Positions 38,521 through 47,620 are shown, counted from the stretch's first letter. The stretch is 64,000 nucleotides of DNA from Streptomyces marincola (GCF_020410765.1 NZ_CP084541.1:5227001-5291000), one strand, 5' to 3'. The notes: generated from the sequence alone by a model not told the origin. Program-made: numbers and translations.

Positions 38521-39996
38521 TCAGACGGTGGCGCGGTGGAACTGCTGGTGCGCCGCGCCCGAGCAGGTCCACTGGATCAGCCGGGCGCCGTCGGCCGTCG
38601 ACTCGTCGGAGACGTCGAGGCACAGGCCGCTGTGCCGGGCGGTCAGGGTCACGTGGCCGCCCCCGGTGTCGGCCGTCCGCCACTGCTGCGCGGCGCTGCC
38701 CGCGTCGCACGCCTGCTGGACGACGGCGGCGCCCCTGGCGGTCGACCCGTCCGCCACCGCGAGGCACAGGGAGCTGTGCCGTGTCACCAGCTGAACGTGG
38801 CCGTCCGCGGTGGCGCGGGGCCAGAACCGCTGGTTGCCGCCGCCGTTGCAGGGGTACTGCGCGAGCTGCTGTCCGGCGGCCTGGGACTGGCTGGGGATGT
38901 CGAGGCACTTGCCCGAGTGCCGCGCGGTCAGCGTCTGGTAGGGGCCGCCCGAGGCGCGCACGGTGCCGGCGGCGGTGTCGATGACGAGTTCGGGCGCCCA
39001 GGACATCGCCATCGTGCGGCTGTCGGGGAAGGTCAGGGGCAGCCACACGTAGCGCGAGTCGTTGACGCGCCCGCCGAAGGAGTTGCCCCACCGGTCGCCC
39101 AGGTAGAGGTAGGAGGTGCCGGACGTGCCCTGGAGCGGCAGCACGAACGCGGTCTGGGAGCCGTAGGCGGTGGAGTCGCCCACGTTCCGCATGGCGCTCC
39201 AGCCGCTGGAGATGCTGGTCGAGGTCGCGTACCGCTGCTGGTTGGGGGACCAGCCGGTGGCGCCCGAGGTGAGCATGAAGTAGACCCCGTCGCGCTTGAA
39301 CAGCGCGGGCGCCTCGCGGTGGCCGCCCGGCCACGGGTTGGCCACCAGGCGCTCCACGTCCGTGTAGTCGTCGGTGAGCTGGTAGATGTGCAGGTCGTAG
39401 TTCTCGCGCGCGGCCGAGACCATGTACCCGGCCCCGTCGTCGTCGACGAAGACCGTGATGTCGCGCGACATGTGGCCGAGCGGCCGGAAGCTGCCGCGCC
39501 ACTCGTAGTCGCCGTCCACCGTGTCGGACACGGCCACGGCGGCCCTGGCCTCGCTGTAGTCCTGGGCGTTCTCCTTGTGCATCCACATCACGAACTGGCC
39601 GGTGGCCTCGTTGTACATGACCTTCGGGCGTTCGATGTTGGCCGACTGGAGTTCGGGGTCGGACGCCTGGGTGAGCACGTGGTTGCGGAACTCCCAGGTC
39701 CTCAGGTCGGTCGACCGGTGGACCGACACGTAGCGGAAGGCGTTGCTGTCGTTCTGCCGGTTCTCGCCGAACCAGTAGTAGTGCGCGCCGACCTTGATCA
39801 TCGAGCCGCCGTGCGCGTGCACCGGCTGCCCGTCGGGGGTCGTGAACTGCGTGCCGTTGGGGACGGTGACCGGTGCGGCCTGGGCGGGGGGAGCGGCGAG
39901 CACGGCGGCGGTGAGGCTCAGGCACACGGCTGCCACCAGCAGCCAGAGGCGGCGCGCGGTCCCGGTGCGTGGCCCGGGCGCGGTCGTTGCGGGCAT
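38521..39996 (-). CDS. secreted GH43 galactanase-like enzyme with ricin-B (CBM13) domain
   Basis: A 491-residue secreted glycoside hydrolase. The ATG at 39996 has AAGGAG nine bases upstream and gives a Sec signal (LWLLVAAVCLSLTAAVLA, then AQAA). The five-bladed GH43 domain (about residues 45-345) begins HAHGGSMIKVGAHYYWFGEN, very like exo-beta-1,3-galactanases of GH43_24, which trim arabinogalactan proteins. A C-terminal beta-trefoil (about 350-490) has three repeats with QW-type ends (NQRFW, AQQWR, HQQFH). Streptomyces exo-beta-1,3-galactanases have this same GH43-CBM13 layout. A LacI-type operator lies upstream. The exact glycan specificity is an inference. Confidence 0.9.
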   Translation of the reverse strand: MPATTAPGPRTGTARRLWLLVAAVCLSLTAAVLAAPPAQAAPVTVPNGTQFTTPDGQPVHAHGGSMIKVGAHYYWFGENRQNDSNAFRYVSVHRSTDLRTWEFRNHVLTQASDPELQSANIERPKVMYNEATGQFVMWMHKENAQDYSEARAAVAVSDTVDGDYEWRGSFRPLGHMSRDITVFVDDDGAGYMVSAARENYDLHIYQLTDDYTDVERLVANPWPGGHREAPALFKRDGVYFMLTSGATGWSPNQQRYATSTSISSGWSAMRNVGDSTAYGSQTAFVLPLQGTSGTSYLYLGDRWGNSFGGRVNDSRYVWLPLTFPDSRTMAMSWAPELVIDTAAGTVRASGGPYQTLTARHSGKCLDIPSQSQAAGQQLAQYPCNGGGNQRFWPRATADGHVQLVTRHSSLCLAVADGSTARGAAVVQQACDAGSAAQQWRTADTGGGHVTLTARHSGLCLDVSDESTADGARLIQWTCSGAAHQQFHRATV

Positions 39997-40352
39997 GGGG
40001 GCTCCTTGTCCGTCGGGCTCCGTGGGGGGTGTCCCCGCGGGGGTGTCCCCGTGGGGTTGTGCGAGCGGTGTCGTGCGGCGTGCGTGCGCTCGTCCCGCGC
40101 GGAACGAGCGCACGCGCGCGGTCGGCCCGGTGCCGGGGGCGCGGCTCGTCACGGTGCGTCCCGGTCGGCGTTCCGCGCGCCGGTCCGGCACCGGCGGCTG
40201 TTGTTTGCGCAAACATGTGACCGACTGCCGGTCAGTATGCGCTCAGACGCGCGCCGTTCACCCCGAGCGTCGGTGAATCAGTCCACAAGGAACGCAATCG
40301 TTCAGCAACGAACACCCGGCGGCCCGGCGCCCGCCCCCGTCGCGTGCCGCCG
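39997..40352. other. 356-base region upstream of the GH43 gene
   Basis: No gene is seen. It holds a perfect 14-bp palindrome (40202-40215), a CATACT -10-like box on the minus strand just beyond it, and the AAGGAG ribosome site before 39996. The FAAL-like gene stop is at 40353. Confidence 0.5.
40202..40215. promoter_or_regulatory. LacI-family-type operator of the GH43 gene
   Basis: TGTTTGCGCAAACA is a perfect 14-bp palindrome with a central CG step, as in LacI-family sugar-regulator sites. It lies about 205 bases before the GH43 ATG in an AT-richer patch. Confidence 0.6.
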
Positions 40353-42062
40353 CTACCGGCTCTTGCCGCCGCGGGTGCCGATGAGGATGCGCGCGTCGCG
40401 GCCGGCGGCGATGCGCCGCGCGGCCAGCACGCGCTGCCATGTCCCGCTGGTGGTACGGGGAATCCAGCGCGGGGCGACCACGTAGACCCGCACCGCGGAC
40501 AGGTCGAGTTCCGCGGCCACCCGCCTGCTGACCTCCCGGTGCACGGCCGCCGGGTCCTCGCGCGCCTCCACGACGACCCCGATCCGCTCCCCGCCCCCCG
40601 CCGACTCGTCGCGGAACGCGACGCAGTGGCGGCGGTGGACGCCGGGCGCCGTGCGCGCGACCTGCTCGACGTCGTCGGGGAACCAGGTGCGGCTCTGCAC
40701 CGCGATCAGCTCGTCGCGCCGCCCGGTGACGTACAACTCGCCGTCGAGCAGGAACCCGAGATCGCCGGTGCGCAGCCGGCCACCGGTGAACGCCGCCTCC
40801 GTCGCCGCGGGGTCGAGCCAGTAACCGGGGGCCACCGCGGGGCCGGCGATCCGGATCTCCCCGAGCACGCCGTCGCCCGCCGCCGCGCCGTCCGCGCCGA
40901 CGACGCGCACGTCGACGCCGCGCGCCACGCGGCCGAGCGAGACGACGGGCTTGGCCGCGGGCGCGGTCGGCTCGACGGGGCGCGCGACGCCGTTCCTGCC
41001 GAGTTCGTCGCGGTCCACCGCGCGGATCGCCGCGGGCTCGCCCGGGGCGGGGTGGCTGATCGACAGGGTGGCCTCGGCCATGCCGTACACCGGGCACATC
41101 ACCGAAGGGCCGACGCCGCTCGCCGCCAGCGCCGCGGTGAACCGCCTGACGGTGGCGGCGCCCACGGGCTCGGCGCCGTTGAACGCCAGCCGCCAGTGGG
41201 ACAGGTCGAGCGCGGCCAGGCGCGCGGGCGGGACGCTGTCGAGCAGGTGGTCGTAGGAGAAGTTGGGGCCCGCGACCACCGTGCCGCGGTGGGCCGCGAG
41301 GTGTTCGAGCACGGTACTCGGCCGGCGGAGGAAGGCGGCCGGGGCGAAGACGTGCACGTCGGCGCCGTTGAGCCAGTGCGCGGCGAGTCCGAGGAGGCCC
41401 GTGTCGTGATGGGTGGGCACCCACTGCACGAGCACGTCGTCGGGGCTGAACGCGCCCGAGGCCACGCGGGCGCGCAGGCCGGCCATGACGGTGCGGTGCG
41501 GCAGCGCGACCCCCCTGGGCGGACGGGTGCTGCCCGAGGTGAACTGGACGATGGCGAGCGCGTCGGGGTCCACGGCGGGCAGGGAGCGCGCGTCGCCTGT
41601 GCCGCCGGGCGCCGGCGGCGGCAGCAGCCCAAGTCCTGGCCGCGCGGCGGCGAGGTGCCGACCGATGTCGACGTAGTCGTGGTCGAGCACGACGCGGCGC
41701 ATGCCCGCGGCGCCCGCCAGGCGCGCGATGCGGCGCGCGGCGGCGCGCGCGTCGGTGAAGCCGGCCTGCACCGGCAGCACGCCGATCGCCGCCCCGGCCC
41801 GCCAGAGCCCGAAGACGGTGGTGAGGAACCGGGCGGCGGTGGGCACCAGCACGCCGACCACGTCGCCGGGCCGCACGCCGGCGCGCAGGAACGCGTGCGC
41901 GGAAGCGGCGGACGCGGCGGCGAGTTCCGCGGTGGTGATGCTGTCGCCCGCGGTGGGGAAGGTCGCCCGGGAGCGCGGTGCGGCCCGTGCGATGCGGTCC
42001 AGGCTCTCCCCGAGCGTTTCGCCGTCCAGGAGAGCGAGTCGCATGCGTCGCTGCAAGGTCAT
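40353..42062 (-). CDS. fatty-acyl-AMP ligase-like enzyme (FAAL), stand-alone
   Basis: A 569-residue adenylate-forming enzyme. FTSGSTRPPRGVALPH is the P-loop, and VPTHHDTGLLG, LAFNGAEPV and PVYGMAEATLSISHP are typical of fatty-acyl-AMP ligases rather than CoA ligases. LRTGDLGFLLDGELYVTGRRDELI and the A10-like TSGTWQR complete the C-terminal lid. FAALs load acyl chains on carrier proteins of lipopeptide or polyketide assembly lines, but no carrier protein, NRPS or PKS gene is nearby. The ATG at 42062 (MTLQRRMRLALLDG) follows GAGGGA. The substrate and partner are unknown. Confidence 0.82.
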   Translation of the reverse strand: MTLQRRMRLALLDGETLGESLDRIARAAPRSRATFPTAGDSITTAELAAASAASAHAFLRAGVRPGDVVGVLVPTAARFLTTVFGLWRAGAAIGVLPVQAGFTDARAAARRIARLAGAAGMRRVVLDHDYVDIGRHLAAARPGLGLLPPPAPGGTGDARSLPAVDPDALAIVQFTSGSTRPPRGVALPHRTVMAGLRARVASGAFSPDDVLVQWVPTHHDTGLLGLAAHWLNGADVHVFAPAAFLRRPSTVLEHLAAHRGTVVAGPNFSYDHLLDSVPPARLAALDLSHWRLAFNGAEPVGAATVRRFTAALAASGVGPSVMCPVYGMAEATLSISHPAPGEPAAIRAVDRDELGRNGVARPVEPTAPAAKPVVSLGRVARGVDVRVVGADGAAAGDGVLGEIRIAGPAVAPGYWLDPAATEAAFTGGRLRTGDLGFLLDGELYVTGRRDELIAVQSRTWFPDDVEQVARTAPGVHRRHCVAFRDESAGGGERIGVVVEAREDPAAVHREVSRRVAAELDLSAVRVYVVAPRWIPRTTSGTWQRVLAARRIAAGRDARILIGTRGGKSR

Positions 42063-42301
42063 TCCCTCGGCCCTTCGGTTCCGCTGCCTCCTCCGCGCGT
42101 GTGCACGCGCGAACGAGTGGCCGGAAGCCACGCGCCCAGTCTGCCGCCGCGCCCCGCGGCGCGGGTAGGTCTCGCGTTCCTAGGGACGGTGGTGCGACCG
42201 CCCGCGCGTGCGATCCCGCCGAGCCGCGCCGCGGACCGCGGCCACCCGCCCACCCGGAACGGGCACGGCGCGGGGGCGTCGGCGGGGCGCGGTCGACGCC
42301 T

Positions 42302-43318
42302 TCACGAGCCGACGTCCCACAGGAGTCCTGCCAGGTCGTCGAGGGAGGAGACGCCGGTGAGATCGAGCGGCACGTTCTCCAGGACGTCGAAGTCGTGCAG
42401 GAAGGTGAAGGCGAGCATCTGGCGGGGGAAATCGCCGGGCACGGGCCAGTCGGCTCCTTCGAGCGCCGCGCGGAGCAGGGACCGGTCGGCCCCGAAGGCG
42501 TTGAGATGCAGCTGGACCAGGCTGTACCTCGGGTCTCCCGCGTAGCTGTCCGCGAAGTCGATCAGCCCGCTGACGCGCTCGGGACCGGTACCGACGAACA
42601 GGTTGGTGCCGTGCAGATCGCCGTGCACGAACACGGGCGGGCGGTCACCGAGCAGGGCGTCGATTTCGGGGAGGAAGCCGGGAACGCCGTCCAGCAGCGC
42701 CGGCGGCAGATGGCCCCACTCCCGGTGGTCCGCCACGGTCGCCGCGCGGCGTTCGCGCAGCACGTCCGCGAACCTGGTCGACTCCGGGCGCAGCGGCCCC
42801 GTAGCCGCGGACAGCGGCACCTCGTGCACCTGCCGCAGCACCGTGCCGAGCCGGCGCGCCAGCGCGAGCCTCCCCGGCGTCGCCATGTCCTCGGTGGCCT
42901 CCCGCCAGGTGCGCCCGGGAACGGCCTCCAGCACCATGAACGGCCACGTCCAGTCGTCCGACCGCGGGTACAGCTCGCCCCTGGCCAGCACGTTCGGGAC
43001 GGGCAGGCCCGTTCCTTCGAGCAGCCGGTACGCCTCGGATTCGACGGCGAAACTCTCGGGTCCGTACCAGTGCGCGCCGTAGAGCTTGACGACGAGACCG
43101 GTGGAACTCACCAGGACGGGAGAGGTGCTCGCGCCGGGAACGCGCAGGTCGCCGACCGAGGAGAAGCCGAGCCGCTCCAAAGCCGGGCGGACCCAGGGCT
43201 CCCAGAATCCCGCGTCGTTCCTGATGCGCGCGTACGCGTCGTCGGAACCGATGCCGCCGGGGGAGAGGGGTGGCCGCCCCGGGCCGCGGCCACCACCGGC
43301 ACCTGGCCCGTTCAGCAT
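42302..43318 (-). CDS. aminoglycoside-phosphotransferase-family kinase
   Basis: A 338-residue kinase-like protein of the APH family. PVFVHGDLHGTNLFVG holds the catalytic Asp and Asn, and VSGLIDFADSYAGDP the metal-binding Asp. LVVKLYGAHWYGPESFAVE has the nucleotide-binding Lys, followed by a Glu. The family includes antibiotic kinases, choline and fructosamine kinases, so function cannot be assigned. Its ATG overlaps the sdaA stop by seven bases, so it is probably the last gene of the glycine-riboswitch operon and may act on a serine- or glycine-related metabolite, though this is only contextual. Confidence 0.8.
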   Translation of the reverse strand: MLNGPGAGGGRGPGRPPLSPGGIGSDDAYARIRNDAGFWEPWVRPALERLGFSSVGDLRVPGASTSPVLVSSTGLVVKLYGAHWYGPESFAVESEAYRLLEGTGLPVPNVLARGELYPRSDDWTWPFMVLEAVPGRTWREATEDMATPGRLALARRLGTVLRQVHEVPLSAATGPLRPESTRFADVLRERRAATVADHREWGHLPPALLDGVPGFLPEIDALLGDRPPVFVHGDLHGTNLFVGTGPERVSGLIDFADSYAGDPRYSLVQLHLNAFGADRSLLRAALEGADWPVPGDFPRQMLAFTFLHDFDVLENVPLDLTGVSSLDDLAGLLWDVGS

Positions 43319-44679
43319 TCGACGATGTTCACCGCGAGGCCGCCGCGCGCCGTCTCCTTGTACTTCACGCTCATGTCGGCGCCGGTGTCCTTCATCGTCT
43401 TGATGGCCTTGTCCAGCGACACGTGGTGCCTGCCGTCGCCGCGCAGCGCCATGCGGGCGGCGGTGATGGCCTTGACGGCCGCCATGCCGTTGCGCTCGAT
43501 GCAGGGGATCTGCACGAGGCCGCCCACGGGGTCGCAGGTCAGGCCCAGGTTGTGCTCGATGCCGATCTCGGCGGCGTTCTCGACCTGTTCAGGACTGCCG
43601 CCCAGGACCTCGGCGAGGCCGCCGGCCGCCATCGAGCAGGCCGAGCCGACCTCGCCCTGGCAGCCGACCTCGGCGCCGGAGATCGACGCGTTCTCCTTGA
43701 ACAGCATGCCGATCGCCGACGCGGCCAGCAGGAAGCGGACCACGCCGTCCTCGTCGGCCCCCGGCACGAAGTCCAGGTAGTAGCGCAGCACGGCCGGGAT
43801 GATGCCGGCCGCGCCGTTCGTCGGGGCGGTCACGACCCGGCCGCCGGCCGCGTTCTCCTCGTTGACCGCCATCGCGTACAGCGTGACCCACTCCATCGCG
43901 AGCCCCGCCCCCTGGCCCTCGCCGCGCAGGCGCCGCGCGGAGGCCGCGGCCCGGCGGCGCACCTTCAGGCCGCCGGGCAGGATGCCCTCGGTGCGCAGGC
44001 CCCGGTCGACGCAGTCCGCCATGACCCGCCACACGCGCAGCAGCCCGGCGCGGATCTCGGGCTCGGGCCGCCAGGCGCGTTCGTTCTCCAGCATCAGACC
44101 GGAGACCGACAGGCCCGTCTCGCGGGTGAGGCGCAGCAGTTCGTCCCCGGTGCGGAACGGGTGCGGCAGCTCCGTGTCGTCGAGCCTGATGCGGTCGGAG
44201 CCGACGGCGTCCTCGTCGACGACGAACCCGCCGCCCACCGAGTAGTACGTCTTGTGCAGCAGCGTCCGGCCGCCCTCGTCGGCCGCGCGCAGCGTCATGC
44301 CGTTCGCGTGGCCGGGCAGGGCGCGCCGCCGGTGCAGCACCAGGTCGGTGTCCGGGGCGAACGGCACCGGGTGGGTGCCGAGCAGCGGCAACGAGCCCTC
44401 GCCGCGCACGCGTTCCGCCTCCTCGTCGGCGCTGCCCGGGTCCACGGTGTCCGGCGCGTGGCCGAGGAGGCCGAGCACGACCGCCTTCGGCGTGCCGTGG
44501 CCGTGGCCGGTGGCGCCGAGCGAGCCGAACAGCTCGGCGCGCACGGCCGCGGTGCGGCCGAGCAGCCCCTCGTTCCTCAGCCTGCGCGCGAACATCCCGG
44601 CCGCGCGCATCGGGCCGACGGTGTGCGAGCTCGACGGGCCGATGCCGATGGAGAACAGGTCGAAGGCGGAGAGGGCCAC
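43312..44679 (-). CDS. sdaA: L-serine ammonia-lyase (serine deaminase) SdaA
   Basis: This iron-sulfur enzyme deaminates L-serine to pyruvate and ammonia. The 455-residue single-chain form starts at GTG 44679 (MALSAFDLFSIGIGPSSSHTVGPM), the family signature. Cys residues for the 4Fe-4S cluster are visible in EVGCQGEVGSACSMAAGG, LTCDPVGGLVQIPCIERN and near the C-terminal end. It starts seven bases after gcvH, so glycine cleavage and serine removal are co-expressed under the glycine riboswitch. A glyA gene, often between gcvH and sdaA in Streptomyces, is absent here. Confidence 0.95.
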   Translation of the reverse strand: MALSAFDLFSIGIGPSSSHTVGPMRAAGMFARRLRNEGLLGRTAAVRAELFGSLGATGHGHGTPKAVVLGLLGHAPDTVDPGSADEEAERVRGEGSLPLLGTHPVPFAPDTDLVLHRRRALPGHANGMTLRAADEGGRTLLHKTYYSVGGGFVVDEDAVGSDRIRLDDTELPHPFRTGDELLRLTRETGLSVSGLMLENERAWRPEPEIRAGLLRVWRVMADCVDRGLRTEGILPGGLKVRRRAAASARRLRGEGQGAGLAMEWVTLYAMAVNEENAAGGRVVTAPTNGAAGIIPAVLRYYLDFVPGADEDGVVRFLLAASAIGMLFKENASISGAEVGCQGEVGSACSMAAGGLAEVLGGSPEQVENAAEIGIEHNLGLTCDPVGGLVQIPCIERNGMAAVKAITAARMALRGDGRHHVSLDKAIKTMKDTGADMSVKYKETARGGLAVNIVEC

Positions 44680-44686
44680 GGCGCGC

Positions 44687-45070
44687 TCACTCGCTGGTGA
44701 ACGCGGTGTACTCGGCCGCCGACATCAGGTCGTCCGGCTCGCCCGCGGCGTCCACGCGCACGCGGAACAGCCAGCCGTCGGCGAAGGGCGCCGAGTTCAC
44801 CAGGGCGGGGTCGTCCACGACCTCCTGGTTGACCTCCGTGACCTCGCCGGACACCGGCGCGTACAGGTCGCTGACGGACTTGGTCGACTCCAGCTCGCCG
44901 CACGGTTCCCCGGCGGTGACGGCCGCGCCGGTCTCGGGGAGCTGGACGTACACGACGTCACCGAGCGCGGTGGCCGCGTAGGCGGTGATGCCGACCGTGG
45001 CCACGCCGTTCTCGGCGACGGTCAGCCACTCGTGCTCCTTGGTGTAGCGCAGGTGCTCGGGGGTGCTCAT
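44687..45070 (-). CDS. gcvH: glycine cleavage system H protein
   Basis: A 127-residue lipoyl carrier that shuttles the aminomethyl group between the P, T and L proteins. The lipoylated Lys is in CGELESTKSVSDLYAP, near residue 64. The start YTKEHEWLTV and the end DLMSAAEYTAF are typical, and length is normal. ATG at 45070 is preceded by AGGAGA. It lies 86 bases after gcvT and seven before sdaA. Confidence 0.96.
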   Translation of the reverse strand: MSTPEHLRYTKEHEWLTVAENGVATVGITAYAATALGDVVYVQLPETGAAVTAGEPCGELESTKSVSDLYAPVSGEVTEVNQEVVDDPALVNSAPFADGWLFRVRVDAAGEPDDLMSAAEYTAFTSE

Positions 45071-45156
45071 GGTGGCTCTCCTGGGGTTCGTCGGTGCGGG
45101 GTGCCGGTCGCGCGGGGCGGCGACCGTTCATGGGGGTGCGGGCCGGGTGGCCGCGG

Positions 45157-46299
45157 TCACTTCTGACGACGGTAGAACGGCAGCGCGACGACGTCGTGCG
45201 GCTCGTGCGCGCCGCGGATGTCGACGGCGACGCCCTCGGTACCCGGCGCGGCGGACGCCGGGTCGACGTACGCCATGGCGATCGGCCGGCCCAGGGTGGG
45301 CGAGGGCGCGCCCGAGGTGACCAGGCCGATGGGCGTCCCCGAGGCGTCCACGACCGGGTATCCGGCGCGCGGCACGCGCCGCCCGCGCCCGGTCAGGCCG
45401 ACCAGGACGCGCGGCGCCTCGGCTTCCGCCCGTTCGGCCGCGGCGGCCAGGGCGTCCCGGCCGACGAAGTCGCCGGGCTTGTCGAACTTCACCACGCGGC
45501 CGAGGCCGGCGTCGAACGGCGTGGTCGAGGTGGACAGTTCGTTCCCGTACAGCGGCATGCCCGCTTCGAGGCGGAGCGTGTCGCGGCAGGCGAGGCCGCA
45601 GGGCACGAGCCCGTCCTCCCGCCCCGCCTCCGTCAGCGCGTGCCACAGCGCCTCGGCGTCCGCGGGGGCGCAGAACAGCTCGAAGCCGTCCTCGCCGGTG
45701 TACCCGGTGCGCGCGATCAGCGCCGGGCGGCCGGCGACGGTGCCGGGCAGGCCCGCGTAGTACTTCAGGCCGGCCAGGTCGGCGTCGGTGAGCCGGCCGA
45801 GGACCGCGGGGGAGGCCGGGCCCTGCACGGCGATCAGCGCGTAGGCGTCCCGGTCGTCGCGCACCTCGGCGTCGAACGCGCCGCCGGCCGGCGCGGGACC
45901 GCCGAGCCGTGCGCGCAGCGCGTCGAGGACGGTCGGGGTGTTGGCGGCGTTCGCGACGACGAGGAACGTGTCGTCCGCGAGCCGGTAGACGATCAGGTCG
46001 TCGAGGATGCCGCCGGCCGCGTCGCAGATCATCGTGTACCGGGCGCGGCCGACGGCGAGCGTGCCGAGGCGGCCGACCAGCGCGTGGTCGAGGAACGCGC
46101 CCGCCTCCGCGCCCATCACGGTCAGCTCGCCCATGTGCGACAGGTCGAACAGCCCGGCCGCCTCGCGCACCGCCGTGTGCTCGGCCCGCTCGCTGCCGTA
46201 GCGCAGCGGCATGGACCAGCCCGCGAAGTCGGTGAGGGTGGCGCCGAGGGCGCGGTGGACGGCGTCGAGCGCGGTCGTCCGGGGAGCGGGGTCCGTCAT
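45157..46299 (-). CDS. gcvT: glycine cleavage system T protein (aminomethyltransferase)
   Basis: This enzyme moves the one-carbon unit from the aminomethyl-H protein to tetrahydrofolate, releasing ammonia. The 380-residue product starts at ATG 46299 (MTDPAPRTTALD); the frame is open further upstream but that part is riboswitch RNA. Family features include LTDFAGWSMPLRYGS, GLFDLSHMGELTV and YTGEDGFELF, and AGMPLYGNELS carries the folate-region Asn-Glu. gcvP is not in the window. Expression should depend on the tandem glycine riboswitch that ends about 70 bases upstream. Confidence 0.96.
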   Translation of the reverse strand: MTDPAPRTTALDAVHRALGATLTDFAGWSMPLRYGSERAEHTAVREAAGLFDLSHMGELTVMGAEAGAFLDHALVGRLGTLAVGRARYTMICDAAGGILDDLIVYRLADDTFLVVANAANTPTVLDALRARLGGPAPAGGAFDAEVRDDRDAYALIAVQGPASPAVLGRLTDADLAGLKYYAGLPGTVAGRPALIARTGYTGEDGFELFCAPADAEALWHALTEAGREDGLVPCGLACRDTLRLEAGMPLYGNELSTSTTPFDAGLGRVVKFDKPGDFVGRDALAAAAERAEAEAPRVLVGLTGRGRRVPRAGYPVVDASGTPIGLVTSGAPSPTLGRPIAMAYVDPASAAPGTEGVAVDIRGAHEPHDVVALPFYRRQK

Positions 46300-46333
46300 G
46301 GGAACTCCAGGGATTGACGACAGGGGCACGTGG

Positions 46334-46358
46334 GCAGGGCGGCCTTCGGGCCCTCCCC
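46334..46358 (-). promoter_or_regulatory. expression-platform hairpin of the glycine riboswitch
   Basis: A GC-rich hairpin around GGCC-TTCG-GGCC (plus-strand reading) lies between the second aptamer and gcvT. It probably serves as the switchable terminator or blocks the ribosome site GGAACTCC region near the ATG. Confidence 0.5.
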
Positions 46359-46364
46359 ATCTGT

Positions 46365-46545
46365 CATCGGCACCTGAGAGGTTCGCCACGACCCGGGCTC
46401 GGGCGCGGCTTGCACCGTGGGTGGGGCCGCGCCTGGGCGGGCCCGCTTTTCAGATTCGCCATCCCGCGCGCGGTACGGGGCCTGAGAGATTCAAGGGAGG
46501 ACTTGCTCCTTCGGCGCCCCGGCGACCGGGGACTCTCCCGCGCGT
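46365..46545 (-). ncRNA. tandem glycine riboswitch
   Basis: Read on the minus strand, the first aptamer (about 46545-46479) has GGGAGAG, GCGCCGAAGGAGCAAG and ATCTCTCAGGCC in the standard glycine-aptamer order. The second (about 46460-46366) begins near GCGAATCTG, has CACGGTGCAAGCC and ends ACCTCTCAGGTGCC. This cooperative two-aptamer RNA usually turns on glycine cleavage genes when glycine is high. It lies directly before gcvT-gcvH-sdaA. Confidence 0.93.
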
Positions 46546-46706
46546 GGTCGAACGGCCGGTATGCGGTTGTCGGGCGCGGGCACCGCGACGCGGCTCCCGT
46601 GCCCGCACATCATCGCACGGACAGCCGCCGCGGGCCGCCCCCAGGGCGCCTCGTACTAGGGTCTGGGCTGCCGATTCCGGACGCGATGAGATGGTGGTCG
46701 AACGAG

Positions 46707-47474
46707 ATGAGTGGTTCCCGGCAGGGCCCCGGGTACGGCGGTGGCTGGCCGAGCAACGAGCTGGAGGAGACGCTCGCCGGCGCGCTCGGCGTGAACGACG
46801 CGGCGCCGCGCCTGCTGGAGACGCTCGCGCGCAGCGCGGTGTGGATTCCGCTGCCCGAGGGCGGTGGCCCGGAGAGCCGCACGCTCGATCTGCCCACCAT
46901 CGACCTCAACGGCGGCGTGTACGTCCCGGTGTTCAGCTCCGCGGAGCAGCTGCACCGCGGCGGGGCCTCGCACATGGCGTTCAGCGTGGCTCCCATGTGG
47001 CAGTTCGCCCGCGGCCTTCCGCCGCAGGTCGGGATCGCGCTCAACCCCGGCGGCACCGTCGGGGTCCCGGTGCCGCCGGCGGCGGTCGCCGAGCTGTGCC
47101 GCGCCAACCCGGGCCGGCGCACGCCGGGCGTGCCCTCCGGCGCGCGCATGCGCCTGTTCCAGCCGGACTGGCAGGACGACCCGGTCGACTTCCTGAACGC
47201 GGCGGCTGCCGAGCTGTCCCGGCTGCCGAACGTCAGGACCGCGCGCCGCGGCCTGGCCAGCGCCGAGGGCGGCGCCCCGAGTCTGTTCGTCGGCGTCGAA
47301 CTCGACCTGCCGGACGACGAGGGGCGCGTGGCCGCGGGCGACGCGCTGGGGCGTGCGCTCGCGGTGCGCCCGATCGTCTGGCCGGTGCAACTCGTCATGC
47401 TCGACGCGGCCGAGGACCCGGTGGTGGACTGGCTGCGCGAATGCGTGCAGCCGTTCTACAGCCGCGACGCGTAG
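46707..47474 (+). CDS. sseB: SseB-like protein (enhanced serine sensitivity family), copy 1
   Basis: A 255-residue protein of the SseB family, named from E. coli where excess raises serine sensitivity. WPSNELEETLAGALG, SAVWIPLPEGG, VYVPVFSSAEQL and the closing DPVVDWLRECVQPFYSRDA match the family pattern. The molecular function is unknown. ATG at 46707 (MSGSRQ) is preferred; an in-frame ATG at 46686 is the alternative. It diverges from the gcvT operon. Since the neighbouring operon degrades glycine and serine, a link to serine homeostasis is attractive but unproven. Confidence 0.85.
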   Translation: MSGSRQGPGYGGGWPSNELEETLAGALGVNDAAPRLLETLARSAVWIPLPEGGGPESRTLDLPTIDLNGGVYVPVFSSAEQLHRGGASHMAFSVAPMWQFARGLPPQVGIALNPGGTVGVPVPPAAVAELCRANPGRRTPGVPSGARMRLFQPDWQDDPVDFLNAAAAELSRLPNVRTARRGLASAEGGAPSLFVGVELDLPDDEGRVAAGDALGRALAVRPIVWPVQLVMLDAAEDPVVDWLRECVQPFYSRDA

Positions 47475-47620
47475 GCGCCTCGTTCGTCTTGTCCGCCTCG
47501 TTCGCCGTGCTCCCGCGCGGTCCCGGCGGGACGGCGGGGGCGCGAAGTGGGCGGCGACCGGCATGTGGCGGGCACCAACCGGGCACAGTGCTCTTCGAGG
47601 CGCGAGGAGGTCCGGGCCAC

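Noticed and set aside
40353..42062. Biosynthetic gene cluster around the FAAL-like gene
   Set aside because: No NRPS, PKS, carrier protein, or tailoring set lies within 10 kb; the two methyltransferases are separated by unrelated genes.
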